A DNA stretch of 64,000 nucleotides from Paucimonas lemoignei (GCF_004342585.1 NZ_SLZQ01000002.1:124001-188000); one strand, 5' to 3'; counted from the stretch's first letter, positions 35,805 through 44,849 are shown. Numbers and translations: made by a program. The notes: generated from the letters alone by a model not told the origin.

Positions 35805-36146
35805 TTAGTGAGGATTTTCGAAAAAGATGTAATTGCTGCCGAAATCGCTGATTTCGAAGTACACCTTCTTTTCCCCGGGATCGGCAATCATGTTCTGATT
35901 TTCATCCAGAATGCCATAGCCAAAACGGTAGGAACGCGGCCGGCCATCGTCCGTTCCCGTGGCAGTCGTGATCTTGTCGATCTTCAAAAAGCGGCGCATC
36001 AGCTTGTCGCCGGAATAGAATTCGAGCACGCCATTGGTGCCCGTCCAGTTCTGTACCGAGCGGCTGATCTGGTTTTGTTGCTCTTGGGTACAAGAAGCCA
36101 GCATAAACATGACGCAAAGCATGAAGCCGCTTGATACAAATTTCAT
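35805..36146 (-). CDS. small lipoprotein, hypothetical
   Basis: 113 residues with a lipoprotein signal peptide (MKFVSSGFMLCVMFMLASC; cysteine at about 19). The mature region contains VLEFYSGDKLMRRFLKIDKITTA and a Tyr/Phe-rich C-terminus (YFEISDFGSNYIFFENP), suggesting a small beta domain. I do not recognise a family. It is divergent from pepN, and the 62-nt space between them must hold the pepN promoter. Confidence 0.65.
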   Translation of the reverse strand: MKFVSSGFMLCVMFMLASCTQEQQNQISRSVQNWTGTNGVLEFYSGDKLMRRFLKIDKITTATGTDDGRPRSYRFGYGILDENQNMIADPGEKKVYFEISDFGSNYIFFENPH

Positions 36147-36208
36147 GATTCCCTCTGCGGATTGGTAAAATTGTATTTTGCGCCTTTCTTTCGCAGGACT
36201 CTACCGTG

Positions 36209-38926
36209 ATGCGTACCGATACTCCCCCAACGATTTACCGCAATCAGTATGTCCCTCCCGGCTATTTGGTCGAACAGGTTGAGATGGGCTTCGATCTCGA
36301 TCCGGCAGAAACCCGGGTCGCCACACGCAGTACCCTGGTAAAAAATCCGGATAGCCCCGAGCGCGACCTGGTGTTGTACGGTCATGAAATGCGCCTGGTG
36401 CAAATCCGCATGAACGGCAAGGAATTGACGCCGGCGGACTATCGCCTGGATGGCGAAACCCTGCGCATTCCCAATGCGCCGGACCAGGTGACGCTGGAAA
36501 TCGAAACGGCCTTGAATCCCGAAAGCAATACGTCGCTGATGGGCTTGTACGTTTCTAACGGCAACTTCTTTACCCAGTGCGAAGCGGAAGGCTTCCGCAA
36601 GATTACCTATTTCCCCGACCGGCCGGATGTCATGGCGAAGTACACCGTCATGCTGCGCGCCGATAAAAAGCGCTATCCGGTGCTGCTCTCCAACGGCAAC
36701 CTGATCGAACAGGGCGACCTCGGCGACGGCCGCCATTACGCTCTCTGGGAAGACCCGTTCAAGAAACCGTCCTACCTCTTCGCGCTGGTCGCGGGCGACC
36801 TGGTTTGCCAGGAAGAAGCCTTCCTTCTGAAGGATGGCCGCGAAGTCCTGCTGCAGGTGTGGGTCGAACACGGCAACCTCGACAAGACCCAGCACGCCAT
36901 GGATTCGCTGAAAAACAGCATTCGCTGGGACGAGGAGCGCTTCAATCTGGAACTCGACCTGGATCGCTTCATGATCGTCGCCGTGGGCGACTTCAACATG
37001 GGCGCGATGGAAAACAAGGGCCTGAACATCTTCAACACCAAGTTTGTGCTCGCCAATCCGCGCATCGCCACCGACATCGATTACTTCAATATCGAATCGG
37101 TGGTCGGGCACGAATACTTCCATAACTGGACCGGCAACCGCGTCACTTGCCGCGACTGGTTCCAGTTGTCGCTGAAGGAAGGCTTGACGGTATTCCGCGA
37201 CCAGGAGTTTTCCGCCGATATGATCGGCACGGATTCGGGGCGGGCCGTGCGGCGCATCGATGACGTGCGCGTCCTGCGTCAAACGCAGTTTGCGGAAGAT
37301 GCCGGCCCGATGGCGCATCCCGTGCGGCCGGACTCGTACATTGAGATTAATAATTTCTACACGGTGACCGTGTATGAAAAAGGCTCGGAAGTCGTGCGCA
37401 TGTACCAGACCCTGCTGGGGCGCGAAGGCTTCAACCGCGGCATGGCGCTGTATTTCGAGCGGCATGATGGGCAAGCCGTAACCTGCGACGACTTCCGTGC
37501 TGCCATGGCCGACGCCAATGGCCGCGACCTGACGCAGTTCGAACGCTGGTACAGCCAGGCCGGCACGCCACATGTCTCCGCTACAAGCGAATACGATGGT
37601 CATGCCAGGACCTTCACCCTGACGTTGTCGCAATCCTGCCCGCCGACGCCGGGCCAGGAAAAGAAGCTGCCTTTCCATATTCCGGTGGCGGTCGGCTTGC
37701 TCGACTCCAGCGGACGCGACATGCCGCTGCACCTGGCGCCGCACGGCAATGCGCCGGAAGCGCCGACGACCGCCATTCTCGAATTGACCGAAGAGCGCCA
37801 GACATTCGTGTTCCACGAAGTGAGCGAATGTCCCGTGCCTTCGCTGCTGCGCAATTTCTCCGCGCCGGTGGTGCTCTCGTACGAGTACACCGATGCCGAA
37901 CTGGCATTCCTGATGGAGCATGACAGCGACCCGTTCAATCGCTGGGAAGCGGGCCAGCGACTGGCCACACGCCGCTTGCTGGTGCTGGTCGACAAACTGC
38001 TGCTGGCGGACTCTGTCGCGCAGACGTTCGATGGCGAGGATGCCGATGTCCAGTCTGCGACTGCGCGTGTGCCGAGCGCGGAACAGGCGGCACTGATTGG
38101 CGCGCTGCGCGGCACCTTGCGGCATGCCGGACTGGACCCGGCCTTCCGCGAAGTGGCGCTGAGCTTGCCATCGGAAACGATGCTGTCGGAAGAAATGGAC
38201 GTGATCCATCCGCACGCCATCCATCGCGCACGCCTGGCGCTGCGCCGCATGATTGCGGAGCAATTGCGGGAAGAGTTCCTGGAGACTTACCACGCCAACC
38301 AGACACCGGGCCCCTATAGCCCCGATCCGCAATCGGTGGGCAAGCGCGCCTTAAAAAACCTGGCCTTGTCCTATCTGTGCGAACTGGATGATGAGGCTTC
38401 GCACGAACTGATGGAGCGCCAGTACGACCATGCCACCAACATGACCGACCGCCTGGCGGCGTTGACGGCGCTGGTCAACAGCAGGGCGGCTGGCCGACAG
38501 GACCGCCTGAACCGCTTCTTTGAAGAGTTCAAGCACGAAGCCCTGGTGATCGACAAGTGGTTCACCCTGCAAGCCACCGCGCGCGGCACCGATGTCGCGG
38601 CGGTACGCGAGCTGGCACGCCATCCTGCCTTCACGCTGAGGAACCCGAACCGGGTGCGCAGCCTCGTGCTGGCTTTCTGCAGCGGCAATCCCGCGCAATT
38701 TCACGCGCCCGATGGCAGCGGTTATGCCTTCTGGGCCGAGTATGTCATCGCTCTGGATGCCATCAATCCCCAGGTCGCCGCGCGGCTGGCCCGCGTGATG
38801 GACCGCTGGCGCAAGTATGCCCAGCCCTTGCGCGAAAAGATGCGCGAAGCGTTGGAACGCGTCGCCGCCTCTCCATCCCTGTCGGGCGACGTGCTCGAAG
38901 TTATCTCGAAATCCCTAGCAAACTAA
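36209..38926 (+). CDS. pepN: aminopeptidase N (M1 family)
   Basis: A zinc metallo-aminopeptidase of 905 residues, the usual length for bacterial PepN. The exopeptidase motif GAMENKG and the zinc motif HEYFHNW (HExxH, near residue 301) with the third ligand Glu in LKEGLTVFRD are present. The N-terminal part matches the beta-sheet domain (PGYLVEQVEMGFDLDPAETRV) and the C-terminal part is the helical superhelix. AGGA 10 nt upstream supports ATG 36209; a GTG directly before it is also in frame. fbp follows 9 nt later, so both are likely one transcript. Confidence 0.96.
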   Translation: MRTDTPPTIYRNQYVPPGYLVEQVEMGFDLDPAETRVATRSTLVKNPDSPERDLVLYGHEMRLVQIRMNGKELTPADYRLDGETLRIPNAPDQVTLEIETALNPESNTSLMGLYVSNGNFFTQCEAEGFRKITYFPDRPDVMAKYTVMLRADKKRYPVLLSNGNLIEQGDLGDGRHYALWEDPFKKPSYLFALVAGDLVCQEEAFLLKDGREVLLQVWVEHGNLDKTQHAMDSLKNSIRWDEERFNLELDLDRFMIVAVGDFNMGAMENKGLNIFNTKFVLANPRIATDIDYFNIESVVGHEYFHNWTGNRVTCRDWFQLSLKEGLTVFRDQEFSADMIGTDSGRAVRRIDDVRVLRQTQFAEDAGPMAHPVRPDSYIEINNFYTVTVYEKGSEVVRMYQTLLGREGFNRGMALYFERHDGQAVTCDDFRAAMADANGRDLTQFERWYSQAGTPHVSATSEYDGHARTFTLTLSQSCPPTPGQEKKLPFHIPVAVGLLDSSGRDMPLHLAPHGNAPEAPTTAILELTEERQTFVFHEVSECPVPSLLRNFSAPVVLSYEYTDAELAFLMEHDSDPFNRWEAGQRLATRRLLVLVDKLLLADSVAQTFDGEDADVQSATARVPSAEQAALIGALRGTLRHAGLDPAFREVALSLPSETMLSEEMDVIHPHAIHRARLALRRMIAEQLREEFLETYHANQTPGPYSPDPQSVGKRALKNLALSYLCELDDEASHELMERQYDHATNMTDRLAALTALVNSRAAGRQDRLNRFFEEFKHEALVIDKWFTLQATARGTDVAAVRELARHPAFTLRNPNRVRSLVLAFCSGNPAQFHAPDGSGYAFWAEYVIALDAINPQVAARLARVMDRWRKYAQPLREKMREALERVAASPSLSGDVLEVISKSLAN

Positions 38927-38935
38927 AGAAAGACC

Positions 38936-39952
38936 ATGACAGCCAACGCTAAACGTATCAGCCTCACCCAATATCTCGTAGAAGAACAGCGCTTGCACAA
39001 TACCGTGCCGGGCGAACTGCGCCTGTTGATCGAAGTCGTCGCCCGCGCCTGCAAAACCATCAGCCACGCCGTGGGCAAGGGCGCGCTGGGCGAAGTGCTG
39101 GGCAGTGCCGGCATTGAAAACGTGCAGGGCGAAGTGCAGAAAAAGCTCGACGTCCTGTCCAATGAAATCCTGCTGGAAGCGAACGAGTGGGGTGGTCATC
39201 TGGCGGCCATGGCGTCGGAAGAGATGGAAACCATCCACCCGATTCCGAACCGTTATCCGATGGGCGAATACCTGTTGCTGTTCGATCCGCTCGATGGTTC
39301 GTCCAACATCGATGTCAACGTTTCCATCGGCACCATCTTCTCCGTGCTGAAAGCGCCGGAAGGCATGGTGACGCCGACCGAAGAGGATTTCCTGCAGCCT
39401 GGCGCCAAGCAGGTCGCTGCCGGCTATGCCGTGTACGGCCCGCAAACCGTGCTGGTGCTCACCACCGGCGATGGCGTGAACTGCTTCACGCTCGATCGCG
39501 AGATGGGTTCCTGGGTACTCACCCAGCGCAACATGCAAATCCCGGTCGACACCAAGGAATACGCGATCAATGCTTCCAATGCGCGCCACTGGTATCCGCC
39601 GGTGCAGCGCTACATCAACGAACTCCAGCAAGGCAAGACCGGCCCGCGCGGAAAGGATTTCAACATGCGCTGGATCGCTTCCATGGTCGCGGATGTGCAT
39701 CGCATCCTGAACCGCGGCGGCATCTTCATGTATCCGGCCGATGCGCGTGAGCCCAACAAGCCAGGCAAGCTGCGCTTGATGTACGAAGCCAATCCGATGT
39801 CATTCATCGTCGAGCAGGCCGGCGGCGCCGCTACCAATGGCACGCAACGCATCCTCGACATTCAGCCGGAATCGCTGCATCAACGCGTTGCCGTATTCCT
39901 GGGTTCGAAGAATGAAGTGGAACATGTGACTGGTTATCATCGCGACGCTTGA
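38936..39952 (+). CDS. fbp: fructose-1,6-bisphosphatase class I
   Basis: A gluconeogenic enzyme hydrolysing fructose-1,6-bisphosphate to fructose-6-phosphate. The 338 residues contain the metal-binding signature [14 protein letters not shown] and the substrate loop [20 protein letters not shown], both diagnostic of class I. The start ATG lies 9 nt after the pepN stop with AAAGA upstream. Confidence 0.96.
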   Translation: MTANAKRISLTQYLVEEQRLHNTVPGELRLLIEVVARACKTISHAVGKGALGEVLGSAGIENVQGEVQKKLDVLSNEILLEANEWGGHLAAMASEEMETIHPIPNRYPMGEYLLLFDPLDGSSNIDVNVSIGTIFSVLKAPEGMVTPTEEDFLQPGAKQVAAGYAVYGPQTVLVLTTGDGVNCFTLDREMGSWVLTQRNMQIPVDTKEYAINASNARHWYPPVQRYINELQQGKTGPRGKDFNMRWIASMVADVHRILNRGGIFMYPADAREPNKPGKLRLMYEANPMSFIVEQAGGAATNGTQRILDIQPESLHQRVAVFLGSKNEVEHVTGYHRDA

Positions 39953-39971
39953 TGAAAGTCACTTGGAGTTG

Positions 39972-40002
39972 CTGACAGAAAAGCAGATTTTTTTGCTAAA
40001 AT
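39972..40002 (+). promoter_or_regulatory. candidate promoter of tRNA-Thr
   Basis: CTGACA and TAAAAT are 19 nt apart; the -10 box ends 10 nt before the mature tRNA 5' end. The spacing is slightly long. Confidence 0.4.
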
Positions 40003-40012
40003 AGCAGACTTC

Positions 40013-40088
<76 letters not shown>

Positions 40089-40095
40089 AAAAATT

Positions 40096-40126
40096 AACGC
40101 CTTACGCGAATGCCGCGTAAGGCGTT
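40096..40126 (+). terminator. strong terminator after tRNA-Thr
   Basis: Perfect 13-bp stem AACGCCTTACGCG / CGCGTAAGGCGTT with a 5-nt loop and trailing TTTTC, starting 7 nt after the tRNA. It also faces the end of the convergent small gene at 40156. Confidence 0.85.
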
Positions 40127-40155
40127 TTCATTTAGGAGGCTATCTCAGTAGCGCA

Positions 40156-40467
40156 TCAGCGTTTCGCTGCGTCAGCCTTATCCTCGGCGCGTTCATGCTT
40201 GGCTTTGGCATCGGCCTCGGCCTGTTCATGCTGAGCTTTGGCCTGGTCCTTGCAGGCATCTTTCTTATCGCCTTTCAATTTCGAGCACTTGGCTTTCGCA
40301 GCCTTGTAGTCGCCGTCAATCTTTTCCTTTGCAGCTTTATAGTTGCCATCTGCTTTTTCTTCCATCGCTTTGGCATCTGCCTTGGCGGCATCAGTGGCAG
40401 CAATGGCCGATGTATTCATAAAGGCTGCCAACAGAGCAACACTCAATGAAGCAAGTAATTTATTCAT
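40156..40467 (-). CDS. small exported Lys/Ala/Glu-rich protein, hypothetical
   Basis: 103 residues. A Sec signal peptide (MNKLLASLSVALLAAFMNTSAIAA) is followed by a highly charged, probably fully helical or coiled mature part with two copies of a GNYKAAKEKIDGDYKAAKAK-like unit and one Cys pair (KCSKLKGDKKDACK). Proteins of this kind are common in Burkholderiales and have no known function. AAGGAG 7 nt before the ATG supports the start. Confidence 0.72.
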   Translation of the reverse strand: MNKLLASLSVALLAAFMNTSAIAATDAAKADAKAMEEKADGNYKAAKEKIDGDYKAAKAKCSKLKGDKKDACKDQAKAQHEQAEADAKAKHERAEDKADAAKR

Positions 40468-40702
40468 AGTAATCTCCTTGAGTAAGGTAATCGAAAAAGC
40501 TTTTCAGCATGACGTTACATCTCATTAAGCTCCCATTCCCAAGGTAAAAAAATTGAAGAACGAAAGGTTTTTCGTAATGCGCACAGCTATTACGTATGAG
40601 ATGCAGCGCACAGAAGATTAGATACATGACTTGTGCCAAGGTTGCATTTTTGGCACTGCTCTTAATCAAAGGAATTTTTGCATGTGCAGAATCATCGGCA
40701 AG

Positions 40703-40727
40703 AAAAAAGCCCAGTCATGCCGGGCTT
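40703..40727 (-). terminator. terminator downstream of hemerythrin gene
   Basis: Minus-strand hairpin AAGCCC...GGGCTT (40707-40727) followed by a T-run, about 40 nt after the stop codon at 40766. Confidence 0.65.
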
Positions 40728-40765
40728 CTGCTTGAAAGAAATAAATGGAAGTAATAAAACGCCGG

Positions 40766-41284
40766 TCAAGATCCACGACGGCTGCTTGGCGCGCCCTGTG
40801 ATTCACGCGCCAGAGTGGCAACCATGTTGGATTCATAAGCCTGCATTTGAATGCCAAGCGCTTCCAGATCCATGTTGGACTGGCGAACTACCGGGAAAAG
40901 CTGCTTTTCCTCGGCGTCGATATGCTGCAGGATAGCATCGCGCAATTGCTGGAACATCGCGTCGCATTGCGGATTGCTGGGATCCATGCCCTTGAGTTGA
41001 TGGATTAACTGGTCGGCCTGTTCATGCTCGCTCATGCATTCTTCAACCAGCCTTGCATCAAGCTGTTGTACTGCTGGATAGAACGTAGCTTCTTCCAGGG
41101 ACGAATGCATTTCCAGAAGCTGTAATATTTCCGGGCCGGCTTCCTGTTTGACTTGCTGATCTTGTGTGGAAAAATAGCGTTCGAACAGCTTCTTCACAAA
41201 GTTATGGTCCTTTTCAAGCGCTTGCAGCGGGTCACTTGTCGGGAATCCTTCACTTCTTCTATTGCCAATGGGGTCCGTGATCAT
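40766..41284 (-). CDS. hemerythrin domain protein
   Basis: 172 residues forming a four-helix hemerythrin HHE domain (about residues 15-150). Putative diiron ligands are in LEKDHNFVKKLF, LLEMHSSLEEATFYPAV, CMSEHEQADQLIHQL and LQHIDAEEKQLFPVV: the H...HxxxE...H...HxxxE pattern. Such proteins bind O2 or NO or store iron. ATG 41284 (MITDP) has GGAG 6 nt upstream; ATG 41296 is an alternative. The C-terminal tail is disordered. Confidence 0.85.
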   Translation of the reverse strand: MITDPIGNRRSEGFPTSDPLQALEKDHNFVKKLFERYFSTQDQQVKQEAGPEILQLLEMHSSLEEATFYPAVQQLDARLVEECMSEHEQADQLIHQLKGMDPSNPQCDAMFQQLRDAILQHIDAEEKQLFPVVRQSNMDLEALGIQMQAYESNMVATLARESQGAPSSRRGS

Positions 41285-41453
41285 ATGTGTCTCCATGCTC
41301 TTAACGAGCGGTAAACGATAAAACCAGCGGCGACGCCATGAGGGATATTGATGCCGCCGCCTGATGCTGGACTGATTGGATGCCAAACCGTGGTGCGAAT
41401 TCCGCTTTCATCCCACGTGGTGGATGCACGGCATCTATCATCTTCCTAACGCA

Positions 41454-41657
41454 TCAGCCCCGTGCCAGAAACCAGTTCATCGCTGCCTGCACGATGTTGG
41501 TGGGAATGACATGGCCGCCTTCAAACTCGTCATATGTCACGGCGTAGCCAGTCTGATGCAATTGCGGCACAAGCTTGCGGCTGCAGAAATCCACCGGCAG
41601 GACATTGTCTCTCGTGCCGTGCGAAATGAAAATTTTCGGTTTGCCATGCGGGATCGC
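41454..41657 (-). pseudogene. C-terminal remnant of an alpha/beta-hydrolase (esterase)
   Basis: On the minus strand 67 codons ending in a TGA encode KPKIFISHGTRDNVLPVDFC followed later by GYAVTYDEFEGGHVIPTNIV, the catalytic Asp and His segments of predicted esterase/phospholipase-type hydrolases. An in-frame stop at 41658-41660 and the lack of the nucleophile GxSxG half show that only the last third survives. No start codon or ribosome site serves it. It is a decayed gene. Confidence 0.7.
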
Positions 41658-41700
41658 TCAGCTGCAGCATGCCACTTCTGTTTTTCAATGAGCGACAAAT

Positions 41701-41730
41701 AAAAACGGGGCAGAAAAGATGCTGCCCCGT
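41701..41730 (-). terminator. terminator of the small gene at 41790-41993
   Basis: 9-bp stem ACGGGGCAG / CTGCCCCGT with an 8-nt loop; on the minus strand it is followed by TTTTTATTT. Confidence 0.75.
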
Positions 41731-41789
41731 CTTGAATTCATTGATGCACGCCTGCCTAAGTCGCTCTTATGCAGGCCGGGCATCGGAAG

Positions 41790-41993
41790 TCATGGCGATT
41801 CCGGTTCTGCCGGTTCCGAACCATTCGGAAAAGTTTTTTGCATATCCTGACGACTCACACGATGCGGACGATGCGGATCTTCGGCCGGGTCGTCGATCGG
41901 CAAGACATGCTGGTCGCCGGAGTTCTTTTGCCGCTGCAGCTCCATTGCATTGGAAGATTTAACATGAGTACGGTTTGGCTTGGTGATAGACAT
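41790..41993 (-). CDS. small hydrophilic protein, hypothetical
   Basis: 67 residues starting MSITKPNRTHVKSS. It is very polar, rich in His, Pro, Asp and Arg (PAEDPHRPHRVSRQD), has no membrane segment and is probably disordered. Expression is supported by AAGGAG 8 nt upstream of the ATG and by a textbook terminator about 60 nt after the stop. I do not recognise a family. Confidence 0.6.
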   Translation of the reverse strand: MSITKPNRTHVKSSNAMELQRQKNSGDQHVLPIDDPAEDPHRPHRVSRQDMQKTFPNGSEPAEPESP

Positions 41994-42300
41994 TCGATGC
42001 TCCTTTTTCGCTGCCAAGTACTGCTAAAAAATTGCGCTGCCCATAGTTTCTCTGGATAGCGCAACAGTAAAAGTATTCAATGCAAGAAAAGTTTTTAGAC
42101 GACCCAAGCAGTAGGGAGTTCGGCGCTTGCTCCGGCGGCATGGAACGAAACCGAGTGTTGACATAGCCGCCCAATCGCCGTGACGTTTATCCCGAACCAA
42201 ATTGCCGCTCCGGAATCCATCCAATTGCACAGGGAAACGGCGCGGCAACTGGCGTGCCGCGAGCCGGCGTGTGCCGTTTCAATATTCAAGAAAAACCACC
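41994..42300. other. intergenic region between divergent small gene and SRPBCC gene
   Basis: About 307 bp. A TTGCGCT/AGCGCAA inverted repeat (42032-42064, 19-nt loop) lies near the start of the minus-strand gene. The open frames through the remainder lack ribosome sites and family features. I see no other feature. Confidence 0.4.
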
Positions 42301-42801
42301 ATGCTCCCATCCAGGCTCAACAAATATCATCTGACCACGCTGTGGAAATTCGACGCGCCGCTCGAACTGGTGTGGAAGACGATCCTGGATAGCGAATCCT
42401 GGCCGCAGTGGTGGCAAGGCGTCGAGCGCGTTGTCACACTCGATCGCGGCGATGCCAGCGGTATAGGTGCACGCCAACGCTATATCTGGAAAAGCGCCTT
42501 ACCGTATCGCCTGAAATTCGTGTCGCGCGTCACGCGGGTCGAGCCGATGCGCATCCTGGAAGGACGCGTGGAGGGAGACGTGGAAGGCATCGGCTGCTGG
42601 CACTTCGGGCAAGACAAGGGATTGACGATCGTGCGCTATGAATGGCACGTGCAGACGACACGCAGCTGGATGAATGTGCTGTCGCTGTTTGCCAAGCCGT
42701 TTTTCCGCCGCAGCCACGATGCGCTCATGCGGGCCGGCGGCCAAGGATTGGCGCACCACCTGCAAACCTGCCTGGTGGCGTATCAGACCTTGCGCACCTG
42801 A
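42301..42801 (+). CDS. SRPBCC family protein (polyketide cyclase/dehydrase-like)
   Basis: 166 residues with a START/Bet v 1-like helix-grip fold: an N-terminal strand YHLTTLWKFDAPLELVWKTILD, then the typical WPQWWQGVERV, central strands, and a long C-terminal helix (RRSHDALMRAGGQGLAHHLQTC). The fold binds hydrophobic ligands; no catalytic role can be assigned. I chose ATG 42301, since upstream codons in the frame have no such character. Confidence 0.78.
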   Translation: MLPSRLNKYHLTTLWKFDAPLELVWKTILDSESWPQWWQGVERVVTLDRGDASGIGARQRYIWKSALPYRLKFVSRVTRVEPMRILEGRVEGDVEGIGCWHFGQDKGLTIVRYEWHVQTTRSWMNVLSLFAKPFFRRSHDALMRAGGQGLAHHLQTCLVAYQTLRT

Positions 42802-42837
42802 GCCGTGGCCACGCCTCGATAACAGTCAGGCGAACAT

Positions 42838-43389
42838 TCAGGCGTTGTGTTTCTTTACCCAGGCAACGTACTTGTCCATCCAGCCTTGCAGGAATTGTTT
42901 GCTGCCCAGGCTGATGTTGCCGGCTTCATCGTATAAGCCTTCCTTGGCGTGGATAAATGCTTCCGGCTGGCCAAGCGTCGGCATGTCCAGATAAGCCAGC
43001 ATATTGCGCAAATGCTGCTGCGCCATGGCCGTGCCGATGGCGCCGATGGACACGCCGATGACGCCGGCCGGCTTGCCTGCCCAGGCGCTCTGGCCATACG
43101 GACGCGAGGCGTGGTCGATGGCATTTTTCAGCACGCCGGGAACTGAGCGGTTGTATTCCGGCGTGACGAACAAAACGCCGTGTGCCGACTTGATGGCATC
43201 TTTCAGGCGCTTGACCGATTCAGGCGGATTGTTTTCCTCGTCCTGGTTGTAAAGCGGCAGGTCGCCGATTTCCACATGCTTGAACGAGAATTCGGCGGGC
43301 GCCAGGCGTACCAGCGCGTCGGCGAATTTGCGGTTGATCGATTCGCTCCGCAGGCTGCCGACAACAAGGGCGATTTGGTATTGATTCAT
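42838..43389 (-). CDS. NADPH-dependent FMN reductase (chromate/quinone reductase type)
   Basis: A flavodoxin-like reductase of 183 residues. GSLRSESINRKFADAL is the FMN-phosphate loop and PEYNRSVPGVLKNAIDH is the family signature around the isoalloxazine ring; GVIGVSIGAIGTAMAQQHLRNML follows. It is close to E. coli ChrR/YieF and the ArsH-like reductases, which reduce quinones and, incidentally, chromate. A dyad-rich region upstream (43490-43537) may be its operator. Confidence 0.87.
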   Translation of the reverse strand: MNQYQIALVVGSLRSESINRKFADALVRLAPAEFSFKHVEIGDLPLYNQDEENNPPESVKRLKDAIKSAHGVLFVTPEYNRSVPGVLKNAIDHASRPYGQSAWAGKPAGVIGVSIGAIGTAMAQQHLRNMLAYLDMPTLGQPEAFIHAKEGLYDEAGNISLGSKQFLQGWMDKYVAWVKKHNA

Positions 43390-43489
43390 GCCTGTCTCCT
43401 ATCTGTTTTCTATGGGAAGCTGGCCTGGTTCAGTGTTGTGCCAGGATGTGAATTTTTGTGTCTTGCATTGTTAAATCGTGAAGCGCTGG

Positions 43490-43537
43490 TATCGTTACGA
43501 TATGACTTTCCTCAAAGAAAGTTTCATTCGATACGAT
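43490..43537. promoter_or_regulatory. dyad-rich putative operator
   Basis: TATCGTTACGATA (near-palindrome, 43490-43502), ACTTTC-ctcaaa-GAAAGT (43505-43522) and CGATACGAT (43529-43537) are nested as one larger imperfect inverted repeat. It lies between the FMN reductase gene and the divergent 46-residue gene. Confidence 0.4.
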
Positions 43538-43574
43538 TAAATTAAGGGAAAATATACTTGCCGGAGGGTTGGAT

Positions 43575-43715
43575 ATGGGCCACTCAATGTACAACAGGAT
43601 CTACCTTGGCCGCCGCACTGCATTGTTCAATCTCAAGCGGATGTGGATCGCCGGGCTGTGCGCTGCCGCGTCAGTGGGTATTGGCGCGCTGGTGCTACTG
43701 GCATGCGTGAAATAA
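43575..43715 (+). CDS. 46-residue single-span membrane protein, hypothetical
   Basis: A short gene with a strong ribosome site: GGAGG 7 nt before the ATG. The product begins MGHSMYNRIYLGRRTALFN and has one C-terminal helix (WIAGLCAAASVGIGALVLLA), ending CVK. Positive charges precede the helix, so the N-terminus should face the cytosol. I do not recognise it. Confidence 0.5.
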   Translation: MGHSMYNRIYLGRRTALFNLKRMWIAGLCAAASVGIGALVLLACVK

Positions 43716-43742
43716 GCCGGCAAGTGAAGCTGACCAAATAAG

Positions 43743-43773
43743 CAAAAAAAATAAGCCGACATATTTAGTCGGC
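43743..43773 (-). terminator. terminator of the Ser/Thr kinase gene
   Basis: Stem GCCGAC / GTCGGC with a 7-nt loop (43755-43773), followed on the minus strand by a long T-run. It lies about 25 nt after the kinase stop. Confidence 0.75.
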
Positions 43774-43796
43774 AAATTAAGTCAGTTCCAGGCCAC

Positions 43797-44849
43797 TTAC
43801 GATTTGCGCAGGACGTTATTGAAGATCTTTTTGATCAGGCCGGGTCGTGGGTAAGCCTGTTGCCGCTCATGATTGTGGCCTCGGTCGCCGTGACGCCGGT
43901 TTTCTTCTCCCTGGCGCATGCGGTCTTCGCGCCGACGGCGCTTGCCTGCCAGGACATAGCGCTTGATGTCATCTGCCATCTCTCCCGCCGTGGCAAAGCG
44001 CTTTTCCGGACGTTTCTGCAATGCCTTCATGACGATGGCCGACAAGCCTTCCGGGATTTCCGGGTTGATTTCATGCGGCGCCCTTGGCGCTTTGTAGGCG
44101 ATCTTTTCCAGCAGTTTCTCGACATTTTCCGCCGTGAAGGGCCGCGAGCCGGTCAGCGTTTCATACATCACCGCGCCGAGCGAATAAATATCGGTGCGAT
44201 GATCCACCGGCGAATAGGTGGCCTGTTCCGGGGACATGTAATTGGGCGTGCCCAGCAGATTGTCCTTGCAGTACAGCGTAAAGGGCGCGTCGCCTGCGCC
44301 TGCCAGTTCATCGGCCACGCGGTTGGGCGCGCGGGCGATACCGAAATCCATCAGCTTGGGCTGGTTGTCGGCCACCAGGAAAATGTTCGCCGGCTTGATA
44401 TCGCGGTGCACGACATTATTTCTGTGCGCGAAATCCAGCGCCGTCGCCAGCCGGTAAATGATCGACGCCACATCGGAAGTAGAGAACTTGTGCTTGGCCG
44501 CCAGCATGCGGTGCAGTTCGGTGCCCTTCAGGTATTCCATCGCGATATACGTCGTGCCGCCTTCGGAAAAGGCTTCGTAGATCGTGACGATATTGGTATG
44601 GTTCAGGCGGCCTGAGGCACGTGCTTCGTTGATGAATTGTTCTTCGATGCGCTTTCTTTCCACCATCGACATCGATGGCAGGAAGGTTTTGATGGCGACT
44701 TCCCGGTCGATGACCGGATCGTGGCCTAGATAGACGCAACCGATGGTGCCGCGTCCGAGCTCACGGATGATGCGGAAGCGGCCGATGCGGTTGACGGCAT
44801 CTCGATCGATAGGAAGGGTGGCGAGTGTCATTTTTGGCAAGGATGCCAT
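43797..44849 (-). CDS. serine/threonine protein kinase (Hanks type), apparently soluble
   Basis: 350 residues. The kinase domain (about 22-300) has the glycine loop ELGRGTIGCVY, the ATP-binding Lys in VAIKTFL, the catalytic loop VVHRDIKPANIFL, DFG (KLMDFGIA) and the activation-segment end GTPNYMSPEQ. The C-terminal 50 residues are strongly basic (GKRRRREDRMRQGEENRRHG) and there is no membrane helix or PASTA repeat, unlike PknB. No phosphatase gene is adjacent. It is divergent from a ProQ-type gene. The start is MASL 44849 or MTLA 44831. Confidence 0.9.
   Translation of the reverse strand: MASLPKMTLATLPIDRDAVNRIGRFRIIRELGRGTIGCVYLGHDPVIDREVAIKTFLPSMSMVERKRIEEQFINEARASGRLNHTNIVTIYEAFSEGGTTYIAMEYLKGTELHRMLAAKHKFSTSDVASIIYRLATALDFAHRNNVVHRDIKPANIFLVADNQPKLMDFGIARAPNRVADELAGAGDAPFTLYCKDNLLGTPNYMSPEQATYSPVDHRTDIYSLGAVMYETLTGSRPFTAENVEKLLEKIAYKAPRAPHEINPEIPEGLSAIVMKALQKRPEKRFATAGEMADDIKRYVLAGKRRRREDRMRQGEENRRHGDRGHNHERQQAYPRPGLIKKIFNNVLRKS

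Noticed and set aside
36143-38332. A 729-codon minus-strand frame opposite pepN.
   Set aside because: His/Arg/Ala-rich shadow translation; pepN on the other strand is complete.
40610-40680. TTGGCAC boxes near 40640-40665 as a sigma-54 promoter.
   Set aside because: The GG-N10-GC spacing fails on both strands; only an inverted repeat TGCCAA/TTGGCA remains.
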